A stretch of DNA of 64,000 nucleotides from assembly GCA_947498125.1 (NCBI GenBank), contig CANMJH010000001.1, forward strand, positions 124,001 through 188,000. The letters run 5' to 3'. Positions 17,389 to 26,539 of the stretch are shown one piece after another. The translations under genes were made by a program, and so were the position numbers. This stretch comes from an uncultured Nioella sp. (GTDB lineage: Bacteria > Pseudomonadota > Alphaproteobacteria > Rhodobacterales > Rhodobacteraceae). The notes under the pieces are model-generated. The model searched no databases, was not told the origin of the DNA, and saw nothing but the letters and a program-made list of their open reading frames with translations. How positions within the stretch are numbered: the stretch's first letter is position 1; each line of letters begins with the position of its first letter.

Positions 17389-18900
17389 TTGTCCCAGCCC
17401 GCAATCCGCCTTGCCCCAAGCGACAATGTCGCAGTGGCTCTACGCGACCTGAGTGTCGGAGAGGCGATCATGGGGGTTACAGTTGCGGGGCCGGTGGCAC
17501 GCGGCCACAAAATGGCGCTGGAGCCGATCGCGCCCGGGAAAAACGTCATTCGCTATGGGCAGATTATTGGCGAGGCCAAAGTGGCCATCGACGCCGGAGC
17601 CCATATCCATACCCACAATCTTGGCATGGGGGCGCATCAACAAGATTATGCATTCTCTAGCGCGGTCCAACCTCTCGCGATTGAAACGTCTGAACGCAGT
17701 TTTCAGGGCTTTCACCGCGCCGATGGGCGGGTGGGCACGCGAAACTATATCGGTTTGCTCACCTCGGTGAATTGCTCGGGATCGGTTGCGCGCTTTGTGG
17801 CTGAAGCCATCGAGAAATCTGGTCTGCTTGACGAATTCCCAAATATCGACGGCGTTGTACCGCTGGTTCATGGCACCGGTTGCGGCATGTCGGGCAAGGA
17901 TGAGGGCTATGATACCCTGTTCCGCACATTGTCTGGTTACGCGCAGCACCCTAATTTCGGCGGCGTATTGCTGCTCGGCCTCGGGTGTGAGGTCATGCAA
18001 ATCGCGGATCTGGTTGGCGGGCGCGAGATCCGGGCTGATGGCGCGCTACGTTATATGGTGATCCAGACCGAAGGCGGCACGCGCCGCACCGTTGAACGTG
18101 CCATAGAAGAAGTCCGCGGCATTGCCGAGACAGCCAACCGCGCCACGCGGCAACCTGCGCCGGTTTCGCATCTGACGATTGGCATGCAATGCGGCGGTTC
18201 GGACGGGTATTCGGGTATTACAGCCAACCCTGCACTTGGCGCGGCATCCGATCTTTTGGTGGCGCATGGCGGCACAACGATCCTGTCTGAAACCTCGGAA
18301 ATTTATGGTGCGGAACATCTGCTGACCCGGCGTGCGGTGAGCCCCGTGGTGGGCGAAAAACTGATCGAGCGTGTGACGTGGTGGGAAGGGTATACCGCGC
18401 GCAATGGCGGCGAGATGGATAATAACCCCAGCCCCGGCAATAAACGCGGCGGGCTGACGACCATCCTTGAAAAATCCCTTGGCGCCGTTGCAAAGGGCGG
18501 AACCGCGCCTTTGACGGATGTCTATAAATTTGGTGAACCTATTGATAAAAAAGGGTTTGTCTTTATGGACAGCCCTGGATTTGATCCATGTTCGGTCACA
18601 GGCCAGATCGCCTCGGGGGCCAATCTGATTGTCTTCACAACGGGCCGCGGCTCGGTCTCGGGCTATAAACCGACGCCTTGCATAAAATTAGCCACAAATA
18701 GCGAAGTCTTCGCCCGCCTGTCTGAGGATATGGATTTAAATTGCGGGGACATCGTAACCGGCGGTGTCAGCATTGCCGACAAAGGCAAAGAGATTTTCGA
18801 AATGATGATCCGCGTTGCCTCGGGTGAGGAAACCAAAAGCGAAGCGCTTGGATTTGGAGGGACGGAATTCGTGCCCTGGCAAATCGGCGCGGTGATGTGA
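17389..18900 (+). CDS. UxaA-family dehydratase, candidate L-fuconate dehydratase
   Basis: 503 residues with a TTG start at 17389, preceded by CCCGGAGG at about 17376-17382. The N-terminal SAF domain (residues about 15-90) is followed by the altronate/galactarate dehydratase core, including SVNCSGSVAR, GTGCGMSG and the HLTIGMQCGGSDGYSG stretch with conserved Cys. UxaA-type enzymes dehydrate sugar acids to 2-keto-3-deoxy acids using Fe2+. Here it is surrounded by genes for every other step of the L-fucose oxidative route, and no enolase-superfamily dehydratase is present, so it probably dehydrates L-fuconate. UxaA homologues also occur in the Campylobacter jejuni fucose locus. Altronate as substrate is less likely, as no uronate isomerase or fructuronate reductase is nearby. 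Confidence 0.85.
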   Translation: MSQPAIRLAPSDNVAVALRDLSVGEAIMGVTVAGPVARGHKMALEPIAPGKNVIRYGQIIGEAKVAIDAGAHIHTHNLGMGAHQQDYAFSSAVQPLAIETSERSFQGFHRADGRVGTRNYIGLLTSVNCSGSVARFVAEAIEKSGLLDEFPNIDGVVPLVHGTGCGMSGKDEGYDTLFRTLSGYAQHPNFGGVLLLGLGCEVMQIADLVGGREIRADGALRYMVIQTEGGTRRTVERAIEEVRGIAETANRATRQPAPVSHLTIGMQCGGSDGYSGITANPALGAASDLLVAHGGTTILSETSEIYGAEHLLTRRAVSPVVGEKLIERVTWWEGYTARNGGEMDNNPSPGNKRGGLTTILEKSLGAVAKGGTAPLTDVYKFGEPIDKKGFVFMDSPGFDPCSVTGQIASGANLIVFTTGRGSVSGYKPTPCIKLATNSEVFARLSEDMDLNCGDIVTGGVSIADKGKEIFEMMIRVASGEETKSEALGFGGTEFVPWQIGAVM

Positions 18901-18911
18901 GTGAGGGCACA

Positions 18912-19661
18912 ATGAAACTGAATGACAAAACCATTTTAATCACAGCCGCCGGGCAGGGCATCGGACGCGCATCGGCTTTGGCCTGCGCAGCAGAAGGCGC
19001 GACCGTGATCGCTGCCGATATCAATCCCGAAACGCTTGCGACTTTGTCTGAAGAGGCTCCCGGTATTCAAACGGTGAAACTGGATGTCACCGATCCTGAA
19101 GCAATTCAGGCGTTTGCGGGTGATCTTCCAGATCTGGACGGGCTGTTTAATGTGGCCGGTTTCGTCCACCACGGCACAATTCTGGATGTGAATGAAACCG
19201 AATGGGCCTTTGCCTTCGATCTGAATGTCACTTCTATGTATCGGATGATCCGCGCGACGTTGCCGGGGATGCGGCGGCGCGCCAGCGAGACGGGCACAGC
19301 GGCAATCCTCAATATGTCTTCCATGGCATCGTCGATCAAAGGCTTCCCCTACCGGTGTTCCTATGGCGCGACCAAGGCGGCGGTTTTGGGCCTGACCAAA
19401 TCGGTTGCCATCGACTTTGTCGGCGAAGGCATTCGCGTAAATGCGCTTTGCCCCGGAACGGTCGATACGCCGTCCTTGCGAGGGCGGATCATGGCCGAAG
19501 CTGATCCGGTTCAAGCCGAAAAAGACTTCATCGCGCGCCAACCCATTGGGCGGCTCGCCACGGTCGATGATCTGACACCCTTGGTTGTCTACTTGCTGTC
19601 CAATGACAGCAGCTACGTCACCGGGCAGGCCATGTCAGTTGATGGCGGCGTCACGATCTAA
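18912..19661 (+). CDS. SDR oxidoreductase, candidate 2-keto-3-deoxy-L-fuconate dehydrogenase
   Basis: 249 residues from ATG 18912 (GAGGG upstream); an earlier in-frame GTG at 18897 overlaps the dehydratase stop. Classical short-chain dehydrogenase: NAD-binding [16 protein letters not shown], catalytic Ser in ILNMSSMAS and YGATK with Tyr and Lys. It most resembles the DHRS6-like subgroup that includes 2-keto-3-deoxy-L-fuconate 4-dehydrogenase. The product 2,4-diketo-3-deoxyfuconate would be split by the FAH-family enzyme at the end of the operon. Specific function is inferred from pathway order. Confidence 0.85.
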   Translation: MKLNDKTILITAAGQGIGRASALACAAEGATVIAADINPETLATLSEEAPGIQTVKLDVTDPEAIQAFAGDLPDLDGLFNVAGFVHHGTILDVNETEWAFAFDLNVTSMYRMIRATLPGMRRRASETGTAAILNMSSMASSIKGFPYRCSYGATKAAVLGLTKSVAIDFVGEGIRVNALCPGTVDTPSLRGRIMAEADPVQAEKDFIARQPIGRLATVDDLTPLVVYLLSNDSSYVTGQAMSVDGGVTI

Positions 19662-19693
19662 AAGCAGTGCAAGGCAAGGGAGGGCCGAAGCCA

Positions 19694-21220
19694 ATGACCT
19701 ATCTGGTCGAAATGGACGGGATCGAGAAGCGGTTTCCGGGTGTTCACGCCTTGAAATCCGTGTCGTTCGACCTGAAACCGGGTGAGGTTCACGCTTTGAT
19801 GGGCGAGAACGGCGCGGGTAAATCGACCCTGATCAAGATCATGGCCGGGATCTACCGCAACGATGGCGGCGAAATGCGCGTGGATGGCAATCCGGTTGCA
19901 CCAGCATCACCGCGCGAGGCGCAGAATTTGGGAATTGGCGTTATTCATCAAGAGCTTGCCCTGATGAATGACCTAACAGCCGCGCAGAATATTTTTATCG
20001 GGCGCGAGCCGCGTAACAGGCTGGGCCTGCTTGACGAGCGCAAGTTGAACGCCGATGCGGCAGCGATTTTCAAGATGATGAACCTCGATCTTGATCCGCG
20101 CGCACAAGTGGGCAGCTTAACCATTGCAAAACAGCAGATGGTGGAGATTGCCAAAGCGCTGTCCTTCCGCAGTCGCGCGCTGATTATGGATGAGCCGACG
20201 GCGGCGCTGAATGATGCTGAAGTGGCCGAGCTGTTTGAGATTATCCGCGGCCTGAAGGCCGATGGCGTCGGCATCATCTATATCAGTCACAAAATGGACG
20301 AGCTGAAGCGCATTTCAGACCGCGTCACGGTCATGCGCGACGGTGAATATGTCGGCACGGTTGACGCGAATGCGACCCCTATCAACCAAATCATCGCGAT
20401 GATGGTGGGCCGCGAAGTGACGGAAGAACCTGTCGTTCCACCGGATCTGAGCGCCGCAGAAGTTGCATTAGAAGTCGAAGGCTTGTCGCGTGCAGGTGAA
20501 ATTTTTGACGTCAGTTTCTCGGTCAAAAAGGGCGAAATCCTTGGCTTTGCGGGTCTGATGGGCGCAGGCCGGACCGAGGTTTCTCGCGCGGTTTTTGGGG
20601 CTGATCCCAAAGATGGCGGCACAATCAAAGTTCACGGCAAGCTTGTGAACATCAAAACCCCAACCGACGCCGTTCGCGCCGGGATTGGCTACCTTTCCGA
20701 GGACCGCAAACATTTCGGCCTCGCGACGCCGATGAATGTTCGCGACAATGTCGTCATGGCCACGTTAAGCCAGTATGTCACGTCGCTTGGCATCCTCAAA
20801 GACGCGGAAATGCGCAAGGTGGCGCGGGGCTATATTGATCAGCTTGGCATCCGCACACCGTCAGAGATGCAAGAGGTTCGCCTGCTGTCTGGGGGCAACC
20901 AGCAGAAGGTGGTCATTGCCAAATGGTTGCTGCGCGATTGCGATATCCTGATCTTTGACGAGCCGACGCGCGGCATCGATATCGGTGCGAAATCCGAGAT
21001 CTACAAACTGCTCGAAACCTTGGCCGCCGAGGGAAAGACAATCATCGTCATCTCTTCGGAACTCCCTGAAATCATGCGCCTTTCGCATCGCATTGCTGTG
21101 ATGTGTGAGGGACGCCTGACCGGCATTTTGCCGGGCGGGGCCGGAACCACTCAAGAAGACATTATGCGGCTCGCGACAGATCGCGCGCCCGCCATGCAGC
21201 CTATGGGAGAACATGCATGA
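19694..21220 (+). CDS. CUT2 sugar ABC transporter ATP-binding protein (RbsA/XylG type)
   Basis: 508 residues from ATG 19694; an in-frame start at 19667 would add nine residues ahead of the AGGG-rich ribosome site. Two fused ATPase domains: Walker [10 protein letters not shown] in the first half, the usual degenerate GLMGAGRTE in the second, and the ABC signature [15 protein letters not shown] in the second. Walker B-like [10 protein letters not shown] and [11 protein letters not shown] are present. It energises import of a monosaccharide through the permease encoded next, which it overlaps by four bases. Context suggests L-fucose or a similar deoxy sugar. Confidence 0.95.
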   Translation: MTYLVEMDGIEKRFPGVHALKSVSFDLKPGEVHALMGENGAGKSTLIKIMAGIYRNDGGEMRVDGNPVAPASPREAQNLGIGVIHQELALMNDLTAAQNIFIGREPRNRLGLLDERKLNADAAAIFKMMNLDLDPRAQVGSLTIAKQQMVEIAKALSFRSRALIMDEPTAALNDAEVAELFEIIRGLKADGVGIIYISHKMDELKRISDRVTVMRDGEYVGTVDANATPINQIIAMMVGREVTEEPVVPPDLSAAEVALEVEGLSRAGEIFDVSFSVKKGEILGFAGLMGAGRTEVSRAVFGADPKDGGTIKVHGKLVNIKTPTDAVRAGIGYLSEDRKHFGLATPMNVRDNVVMATLSQYVTSLGILKDAEMRKVARGYIDQLGIRTPSEMQEVRLLSGGNQQKVVIAKWLLRDCDILIFDEPTRGIDIGAKSEIYKLLETLAAEGKTIIVISSELPEIMRLSHRIAVMCEGRLTGILPGGAGTTQEDIMRLATDRAPAMQPMGEHA

Positions 21221-22221
21221 GCCTCGCTACGGATCAAAAACCGGCCGCTCCGGCGACCAGTACAGTGGGCGGCGCAGTCGCCTATCAGCGGCTTTTGGCC
21301 TTTGCCAGCCTTGTGGCGCTTCTTATTGGGTTCTCATTCGCGTCATCGAACTTCATGCAAACGTCCAACATGATGGCGATTTTGCAATCGGCCTCGGTTA
21401 ACGGCGTTCTGGCCGTTGCGGCGACGCTGGTGATTATCACCGGCGGCATCGACCTTTCGGTTGGCACACTCATGACGTTCTGTGCGGTCATTGCGGGCGT
21501 AATCCTGACCAAGATGGGTTTGCCGCTAATGGTTGGGGTCATTGGCGCAATTGGCGCGGGCGCCCTATGCGGGCTTTGCTCAGGCACGTTTGTCACCAAG
21601 ATGAATATCCCGCCCTTTATCGCGACACTTGGCATGATGCTCATGCTCAAAGGTCTGTCGCTGATCATTTCGGGCACGCGGCCGATCTATTTCAATGACA
21701 CGCCCGGCTTTGACCAAATCTCACGCGGGTCGATCATTGGCGACATCATCCCGGCGCTGCCCGTGCCCAATGGCGTGCTGATCCTTTTCCTGGTTGCCGC
21801 AGCGGCAAGCTTTGTTCTCAGCCGCACGGTGTTGGGCCGTTATATTTTTGCCCTTGGGTCAAACGAAGAGGCCGTGCGTCTGTCAGGCGTCAACACAGAT
21901 CGCTGGAAAATGGCGATTTATGCACTGGCCGGGGCCATCTGCGGCATCGCAGGCATCTTGATCGCCTCGCGCCTGAACTCGGCCCAACCGGCCTTGGGGC
22001 AAGGCTATGAGCTTGAAGCCATCGCGGCCGTTGTGATCGGCGGCACGTCTTTGGCGGGCGGGCGCGGCACCATCCTTGGCACGCTGATTGGCGCCCTCAT
22101 CATGGCGGTTCTGACCAATGGGCTGCGCGTGATGGCCGTGGCGCAAGAATGGCAGACCGTGGTTACGGGCGCGATCATCATTCTGGCGGTCTATGCCGAC
22201 ATGATCAGACAAAAGAAATGA
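21217..22221 (+). CDS. CUT2 sugar ABC transporter permease (RbsC type)
   Basis: 334 residues with 8-10 hydrophobic segments. Family motifs include [13 protein letters not shown] and [16 protein letters not shown], typical of ribose/xylose-type permeases. It overlaps the ATPase gene by four bases and precedes the binding-protein gene by 75 bases. It forms the membrane channel of the importer. The sugar is inferred from the surrounding catabolic genes. Confidence 0.95.
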   Translation: MSLATDQKPAAPATSTVGGAVAYQRLLAFASLVALLIGFSFASSNFMQTSNMMAILQSASVNGVLAVAATLVIITGGIDLSVGTLMTFCAVIAGVILTKMGLPLMVGVIGAIGAGALCGLCSGTFVTKMNIPPFIATLGMMLMLKGLSLIISGTRPIYFNDTPGFDQISRGSIIGDIIPALPVPNGVLILFLVAAAASFVLSRTVLGRYIFALGSNEEAVRLSGVNTDRWKMAIYALAGAICGIAGILIASRLNSAQPALGQGYELEAIAAVVIGGTSLAGGRGTILGTLIGALIMAVLTNGLRVMAVAQEWQTVVTGAIIILAVYADMIRQKK

Positions 22222-22229
22222 AAGCAGAA

Positions 22230-22247
22230 GGGGCGGGATCACGCCCC
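22230..22247 (+). terminator. Hairpin between permease and binding-protein genes
   Basis: GGGGCG (22230-22235) pairs with CGCCCC (22242-22247) around a six-base loop. There is no long T run, so it may stabilise the downstream transcript or attenuate rather than fully terminate. Confidence 0.4.
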
Positions 22248-22296
22248 CTTAATCCAACTTGAACAAGAGACAAACGAAAACACGGAGGAGTTTATT

Positions 22297-23241
22297 ATGT
22301 TGTCACGTCGTTTCATCCTAGGTGCGCTCAGCGCCGCCGCATTGGTCGGGTCCACGCCCGCAATGGCTCAAGACGAGATCTATATCCCATTGATCTCAAA
22401 AGGGTTCCAGCACCAGTTCTGGCAAGCGGTACAGCTTGGCGCTGAACGAGCCGCTGAAGAATTTGATGTGCGCATCACGTTCGAAGGCCCGGATAACGAA
22501 ACCATGGTTGATCGCCAGATGGATATGCTGGCCGCCGCGCTGGCAAATAACCCTGCAGCGATTGGGTTTGCGGCGCTCGACAGCCAAGCGGCTATCCCGC
22601 TGCTGCGTCAGGCCAACGAGGCGGGCATTCCCGTTATCGCATTTGACTCGGGCGTTGATAGCGACATTCCGCTTTCAACCGCGACGACAGATAACGTCGC
22701 CGCCGCCGCTTTGGCTGCGGATCGCATGGCCGAGCTGATCGGTGGATCTGGTCAGGTTGCGGTTGTGGCCCATGACCAAACCAGCCGCACCGGCATCGAC
22801 CGCCGCGATGGTTTTGTGAACCGCATCGCAGAAGCCTATCCAGATATCGAAGTTGTCACGATCCAATATGGTCAAGGCGACCATTTGCGGTCGACCGAAG
22901 TCGCCACTGCAATCCTGATCGCCAACCCTGATCTGGCAGGCATCTTCGGCACCAATGAGGGCTCGGCCATCGGCGTTGTAAACGCAGCGAATGAGCTTGG
23001 TACAGAAGGCGTTGTCATCATTGGCTACGATTCCGGAGCGGCGCAGATGCAGGCAATCCGTGACGGTGTTATGGCGGGTGCCATCACCCAAAACCCTGTT
23101 GGCATCGGCTATGAAACTGTCCGTGCGGCAGTCGCGGCGTTAAATGGTGAAGAACTACCTGAAATCATCGATACCGGTTTCTACTATTACGACGCATCGA
23201 ATATTGATGACCCTGAAATTGCGGCAGTGCTTTACGACTAA
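22297..23241 (+). CDS. CUT2 periplasmic sugar-binding protein
   Basis: 314 residues with a signal peptide (MLSRRFILGALSAAALVG, cleavage near AMAQ). Periplasmic-binding-protein/LacI fold of the RbsB kind: PLISKGFQHQFWQAVQ at the start, IPVIAFDSGVDS mid-protein and IIGYDSGAAQMQAIRDG later. A good GGAGG precedes the ATG. It delivers the sugar to the CUT2 transporter encoded just upstream; its place after the permease gene and its own leader hairpin suggest separately tuned expression. Confidence 0.94.
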   Translation: MLSRRFILGALSAAALVGSTPAMAQDEIYIPLISKGFQHQFWQAVQLGAERAAEEFDVRITFEGPDNETMVDRQMDMLAAALANNPAAIGFAALDSQAAIPLLRQANEAGIPVIAFDSGVDSDIPLSTATTDNVAAAALAADRMAELIGGSGQVAVVAHDQTSRTGIDRRDGFVNRIAEAYPDIEVVTIQYGQGDHLRSTEVATAILIANPDLAGIFGTNEGSAIGVVNAANELGTEGVVIIGYDSGAAQMQAIRDGVMAGAITQNPVGIGYETVRAAVAALNGEELPEIIDTGFYYYDASNIDDPEIAAVLYD

Positions 23242-23315
23242 AGCTTGTGGCGAATGGCGCGGCCTCATTGTCCTCTCATAACGGGGCCGCGTCTTATCAC
23301 TGACAAGGAACGAGA

Positions 23316-24170
23316 ATGAAACTTTTGCGTTACGGGCCAAAGGGCCAAGAAAAGCCGGGACTTTTGGATATGGCGGGCCAAGTGCGCGACCTTTCTGGCC
23401 ATATCACAGATGTCGCGGGCGACGCTTTAACCCGTGATGGCATGGCAAAACTTGCATCGCTTGATCCAGAATCTCTGCCACTGGTTGCTGGCACACCGCA
23501 AGAGGATCTGCGCATCGGGGCATGTGTTGGCAATGTGGGTAAGTTCATCTGCATTGGCCTGAACTATGCCGATCATGCCGAAGAGGCGGGTATGGACCTT
23601 CCACCCGAGCCGGTCATTTTTGGAAAATGGACCTCGGCCATTACCGGCCCTGACGATCAAGTCGAAGTTCCTCGCGGGTCAACTAAAACTGATTGGGAAG
23701 TAGAGCTGGGCGTCGTGATTGGCGAAGGCGGACGGTATATCGAAGAAGCCGACGCCATGGCCCATGTCGCCGGGTTTTGCGTCATCAACGACGTGTCCGA
23801 ACGCGAATTCCAGCTTGAGCGCGCAGGCACGTGGGACAAGGGCAAAGGCAACGATACATTTGGGCCGATTGGTCCTTGGATTGTAACACCCGATGAGGTG
23901 GGCGATTTCAACAATCTTGGCATGTGGCTGGATGTGGACGGAAAACGCTATCAGGACGGCTCGACCGCGACGATGGTCTTCAAGGTGCCGCATCTGGTGT
24001 CTTATTGTAGCCAGTTCATGAGCCTTCAGCCCGGCGACATCATCTCAACCGGAACACCGCCCGGTGTTGGCATGGGACAAAACCCGCCGGTTTACTTGCA
24101 TGGCGGCGAGGTTATTCGTCTCGGCATCGAGGGTTTGGGGTCGCAAACGCAGAACGTTATTCGCGCCTAG
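23316..24170 (+). CDS. Fumarylacetoacetate-hydrolase-family enzyme, candidate 2,4-diketo-3-deoxy-L-fuconate hydrolase
   Basis: 284 residues. The FAH core begins near residue 70 (FICIGLNYADHAEEAG) with metal ligands in EPVIFGKW and WEVELGVVIGEGG, and ends with the GDIISTGTPPGVGMG motif. Enzymes of this group cleave acylpyruvates; one branch splits 2,4-diketo-3-deoxy-L-fuconate (or -rhamnonate) into pyruvate and lactate. Position at the end of the dehydratase/SDR/importer unit makes this the pathway's final cleavage step. Upstream 75 bases hold only a weak hairpin; a strong terminator follows. Specificity is inferred. Confidence 0.87.
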   Translation: MKLLRYGPKGQEKPGLLDMAGQVRDLSGHITDVAGDALTRDGMAKLASLDPESLPLVAGTPQEDLRIGACVGNVGKFICIGLNYADHAEEAGMDLPPEPVIFGKWTSAITGPDDQVEVPRGSTKTDWEVELGVVIGEGGRYIEEADAMAHVAGFCVINDVSEREFQLERAGTWDKGKGNDTFGPIGPWIVTPDEVGDFNNLGMWLDVDGKRYQDGSTATMVFKVPHLVSYCSQFMSLQPGDIISTGTPPGVGMGQNPPVYLHGGEVIRLGIEGLGSQTQNVIRA

Positions 24171-24191
24171 ATCTAGAGAATTCAAAATAGA

Positions 24192-24217
24192 AAAACGCGC
24201 CGTTTTAGGCGCGTTTT
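24192..24217. terminator. Bidirectional terminator between the FAH-family gene and the convergent sbtA-like gene
   Basis: AAAACGCGCC (24192-24201) and GGCGCGTTTT (24208-24217) form a perfect 10-bp stem with a six-base loop. T-rich flanks on both strands suit the convergent gene pair. Confidence 0.88.
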
Positions 24218-24228
24218 ATTGTTTTAGA

Positions 24229-25203
24229 TCAGGGCGTTACCCAGCTTGCCATAAGGAAGTAAAGCGGCATTCCAAGGGTCAGGTTGAAGGGGAAAGTCAC
24301 CCCAAGCGCCAGCGACAGATAGATCCCTGATTTTGCCTCAGGCAGGGCCAGCTTCATTGCCGCAGGCACCGCAATATACGAGGCGGAGGCGCTCAGAACC
24401 ATCATCAGGAAGATACCCCCGGTGGACAGACCGATCAGCGCGCCTGCGGCCAGTCCAAAGACGCTGGCAATCACCGGCATGATACACCCAAAGGCCAACA
24501 AACCGCCCGAGATGTCTTTGCGGTTCTCCAAAAGGCTGCGCCCCGCGGAAAGCCCCATATCCAGCAAGAAAAGCGCCAGCACTCCGGTGAAGGGAACCAC
24601 GATGAACGGGTGCAGATCGTCCAGACCGTCTTGCCCGGTTGCGGCGCCAATCACGAATGAACCCACCAGCAAGACAATCGACCCATTGCCAAGGATATGC
24701 CGCATCAAAGAGCTGTCGAAGGCCGCAACCCCGCCCGAACGCGCGGCGATCCAAAGTGCTGACATAATCGCGGGTACCTCCATCACGGCGGCGACGGCGA
24801 CCAGATAGCCTTCAGATTCCAGCCCGCGCGCCTCAAGCAAACTGACGGCGGTCACAAAGGTCACGATTGAAATCGACCCATAATGCCCCGCCACCGCAGC
24901 CGCATTTAACCCATCCAGCCGCGTCATGGCCCTTAACAGCGCATAAGCGAGAAAAGGAAGGACAAAGGACAAGACGATCCCGGCGAAAAGCGAGGCGATC
25001 AACTGCCCGTTGACCCCGCTGCTGGCCACCGCCGCGCCGCCTTTAAAACCAATGGCGAGCAGCAGGTAGACCGACATGACTTTGGCCGCACCATCAGGGA
25101 TGGATAGGTCACTGCGGGCAAAAGCGGCCACAAGGCCAAGCACGAAGAAAAGGATCGTCGGCGCGAGCAAATTGCTCGCGAGAGCCGCGATAGAGAGTTC
25201 CAT
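24229..25203 (-). CDS. SbtA-like sodium-dependent bicarbonate permease
   Basis: 324 residues, strongly hydrophobic with about ten membrane segments. It matches the DUF897/SbtA family (for example GFKGGAAVA, AGHYGSISIVTFVTA and VMEVPAIM). Cyanobacterial SbtA couples Na+ entry to HCO3- uptake. It lies 38 bases downstream of nhaA on the same strand, which makes biological sense: NhaA maintains the sodium gradient that SbtA uses. In a heterotroph the bicarbonate would serve anaplerotic carboxylation. A GlnB-like SbtB partner is not present. Family call is firm; the substrate is by homology. Confidence 0.87.
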   Translation of the reverse strand: MELSIAALASNLLAPTILFFVLGLVAAFARSDLSIPDGAAKVMSVYLLLAIGFKGGAAVASSGVNGQLIASLFAGIVLSFVLPFLAYALLRAMTRLDGLNAAAVAGHYGSISIVTFVTAVSLLEARGLESEGYLVAVAAVMEVPAIMSALWIAARSGGVAAFDSSLMRHILGNGSIVLLVGSFVIGAATGQDGLDDLHPFIVVPFTGVLALFLLDMGLSAGRSLLENRKDISGGLLAFGCIMPVIASVFGLAAGALIGLSTGGIFLMMVLSASASYIAVPAAMKLALPEAKSGIYLSLALGVTFPFNLTLGMPLYFLMASWVTP

Positions 25204-25241
25204 AATACTGTCCCTTTAGGGTGAGAAGGTCTTTATTATTG

Positions 25242-26435
25242 TTATTGCGCCGGGACTGGCTCGGCTGCGGCTCGCGGTGCTGACAATCGCAGCACCACAT
25301 AACCAAGCACACCAGACAGGATCGAGCCAAAGATCACGCCCACACGGACCGCGTTCATGGTCTCACTCGTGCCAAAGGCCAGCGACCCGATAAAGAGGCT
25401 CATGGTAAAGCCGATACCAGTCAGACAGGCCACACCGTAGACCTGCCTCCAGCTGACACCGCCCGGCAATCGCGCCAGACCGGTTTTCACGGCAATCCAG
25501 GTTGCGCCCAAGACACCGATTTGTTTGCCCACAAAAAGACCCGCTGCAATCCCAAGCGTCAGAGGCTCGAAAAGGTCCGAGATCTGAAAGCCGCTTAGGC
25601 TGACGCCAGCATTGGCGAAAGCAAAGATTGGCAGGATCAGGAAGCCGACCCAGGGGTGCAACCCATGCTCAAGCCGGTGGAGAAGAGAATGGTCTCCATC
25701 TTCTTCTTTCATCGGAATGGTCAGCGCGATCAGCACACCGGCAAGCGTCGCATGTACGCCCGATTTCAGAACAAAAACCCACATCACAATGCCGATGATC
25801 AGATAGGGCGCGAATTTTTTGACGCCCATTCTGTTCAAGGTGACGGCAGCTGCGAAGAGCAGCAGCGCAGCGGTCAGCGAGTTAGTGGATAGTTCAGAAG
25901 TATAGAACAGGGCTATAATCACAATCGCGCCAAGGTCATCAATAATCGCGACTGCCAAAAGGAAGACTTTCAGCGCGACAGGCGCGCGGGTGCCCAGCAG
26001 CGCGAGAACACCCAAGGCAAACGCGATATCCGTGGCCGCCGGAATGGCCCAGCCGCTTAGGTTTGCCGGAACGCCCCAGTTAATGGCGACAAAAACGATA
26101 CCGGGGATGGCCATGCCGCCAATCGCGGCGACAATCGGTAGGATGGCCTTGTCGAAGGTGTTTAGCTCGCCGGCCAAAACCTCTCGTTTGATCTCAAGCC
26201 CCACGAGGAAAAAGAAGATCGCCATCAGGCCATCATTGATCCAGAGATAGGCGGGTTTGAAAATTTCAAACGAGCCAATTCCAAAGCGGATATAGGTATT
26301 TAGAAAGCTCTCGTAGACCGGAGCAAACCCGGTGTTAGCTGCAAGCATGGCCAATATGGCCACCCCCATCAGGACAAGGCCTGAACTAGCGTCGAGTTTC
26401 ATAAACCCCTGAATGCGGGAGATGACCTTTTCCAT
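25242..26435 (-). CDS. nhaA: Na+/H+ antiporter NhaA
   Basis: 397 residues, about 12 membrane helices. Diagnostic motifs are IPAATDIAFALGVLALLG (the discontinuous helix TM4) and AIIDDLGAIVIIALFYT, whose twin Asp residues (E. coli D163/D164) carry the ions. It exports Na+ in exchange for protons and supports pH and salt tolerance. It is the first gene of a two-gene unit with the SbtA-like permease, divergent from a LysR regulator. Confidence 0.96.
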   Translation of the reverse strand: MEKVISRIQGFMKLDASSGLVLMGVAILAMLAANTGFAPVYESFLNTYIRFGIGSFEIFKPAYLWINDGLMAIFFFLVGLEIKREVLAGELNTFDKAILPIVAAIGGMAIPGIVFVAINWGVPANLSGWAIPAATDIAFALGVLALLGTRAPVALKVFLLAVAIIDDLGAIVIIALFYTSELSTNSLTAALLLFAAAVTLNRMGVKKFAPYLIIGIVMWVFVLKSGVHATLAGVLIALTIPMKEEDGDHSLLHRLEHGLHPWVGFLILPIFAFANAGVSLSGFQISDLFEPLTLGIAAGLFVGKQIGVLGATWIAVKTGLARLPGGVSWRQVYGVACLTGIGFTMSLFIGSLAFGTSETMNAVRVGVIFGSILSGVLGYVVLRLSAPRAAAEPVPAQ

Positions 26436-26483
26436 AAGATTTCCATCTTCTTTTTAGAGTGACTTCAGGTGCGATATCGGTTG

Positions 26484-26521
26484 AATTAAGTATAAACTCA
26501 AATATATGATTTATCTTAATT
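26484..26521. promoter_or_regulatory. AT-rich divergent promoter with inverted repeat
   Basis: AATTAAG (26484-26490) and CTTAATT (26515-26521) form an inverted repeat across 24 AT-rich bases between nhaA and the LysR gene. It is a plausible LysR-type operator. The match is short, so confidence is low. Confidence 0.35.
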
Positions 26522-26539
26522 ACATAGTTTGAGGCTATA

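Noticed and set aside
17389-18900. Altronate or hexuronate pathway for the UxaA-like gene
   Set aside because: No uronate isomerase, fructuronate reductase or KDG kinase lies nearby; all neighbours fit a fucose-type route.
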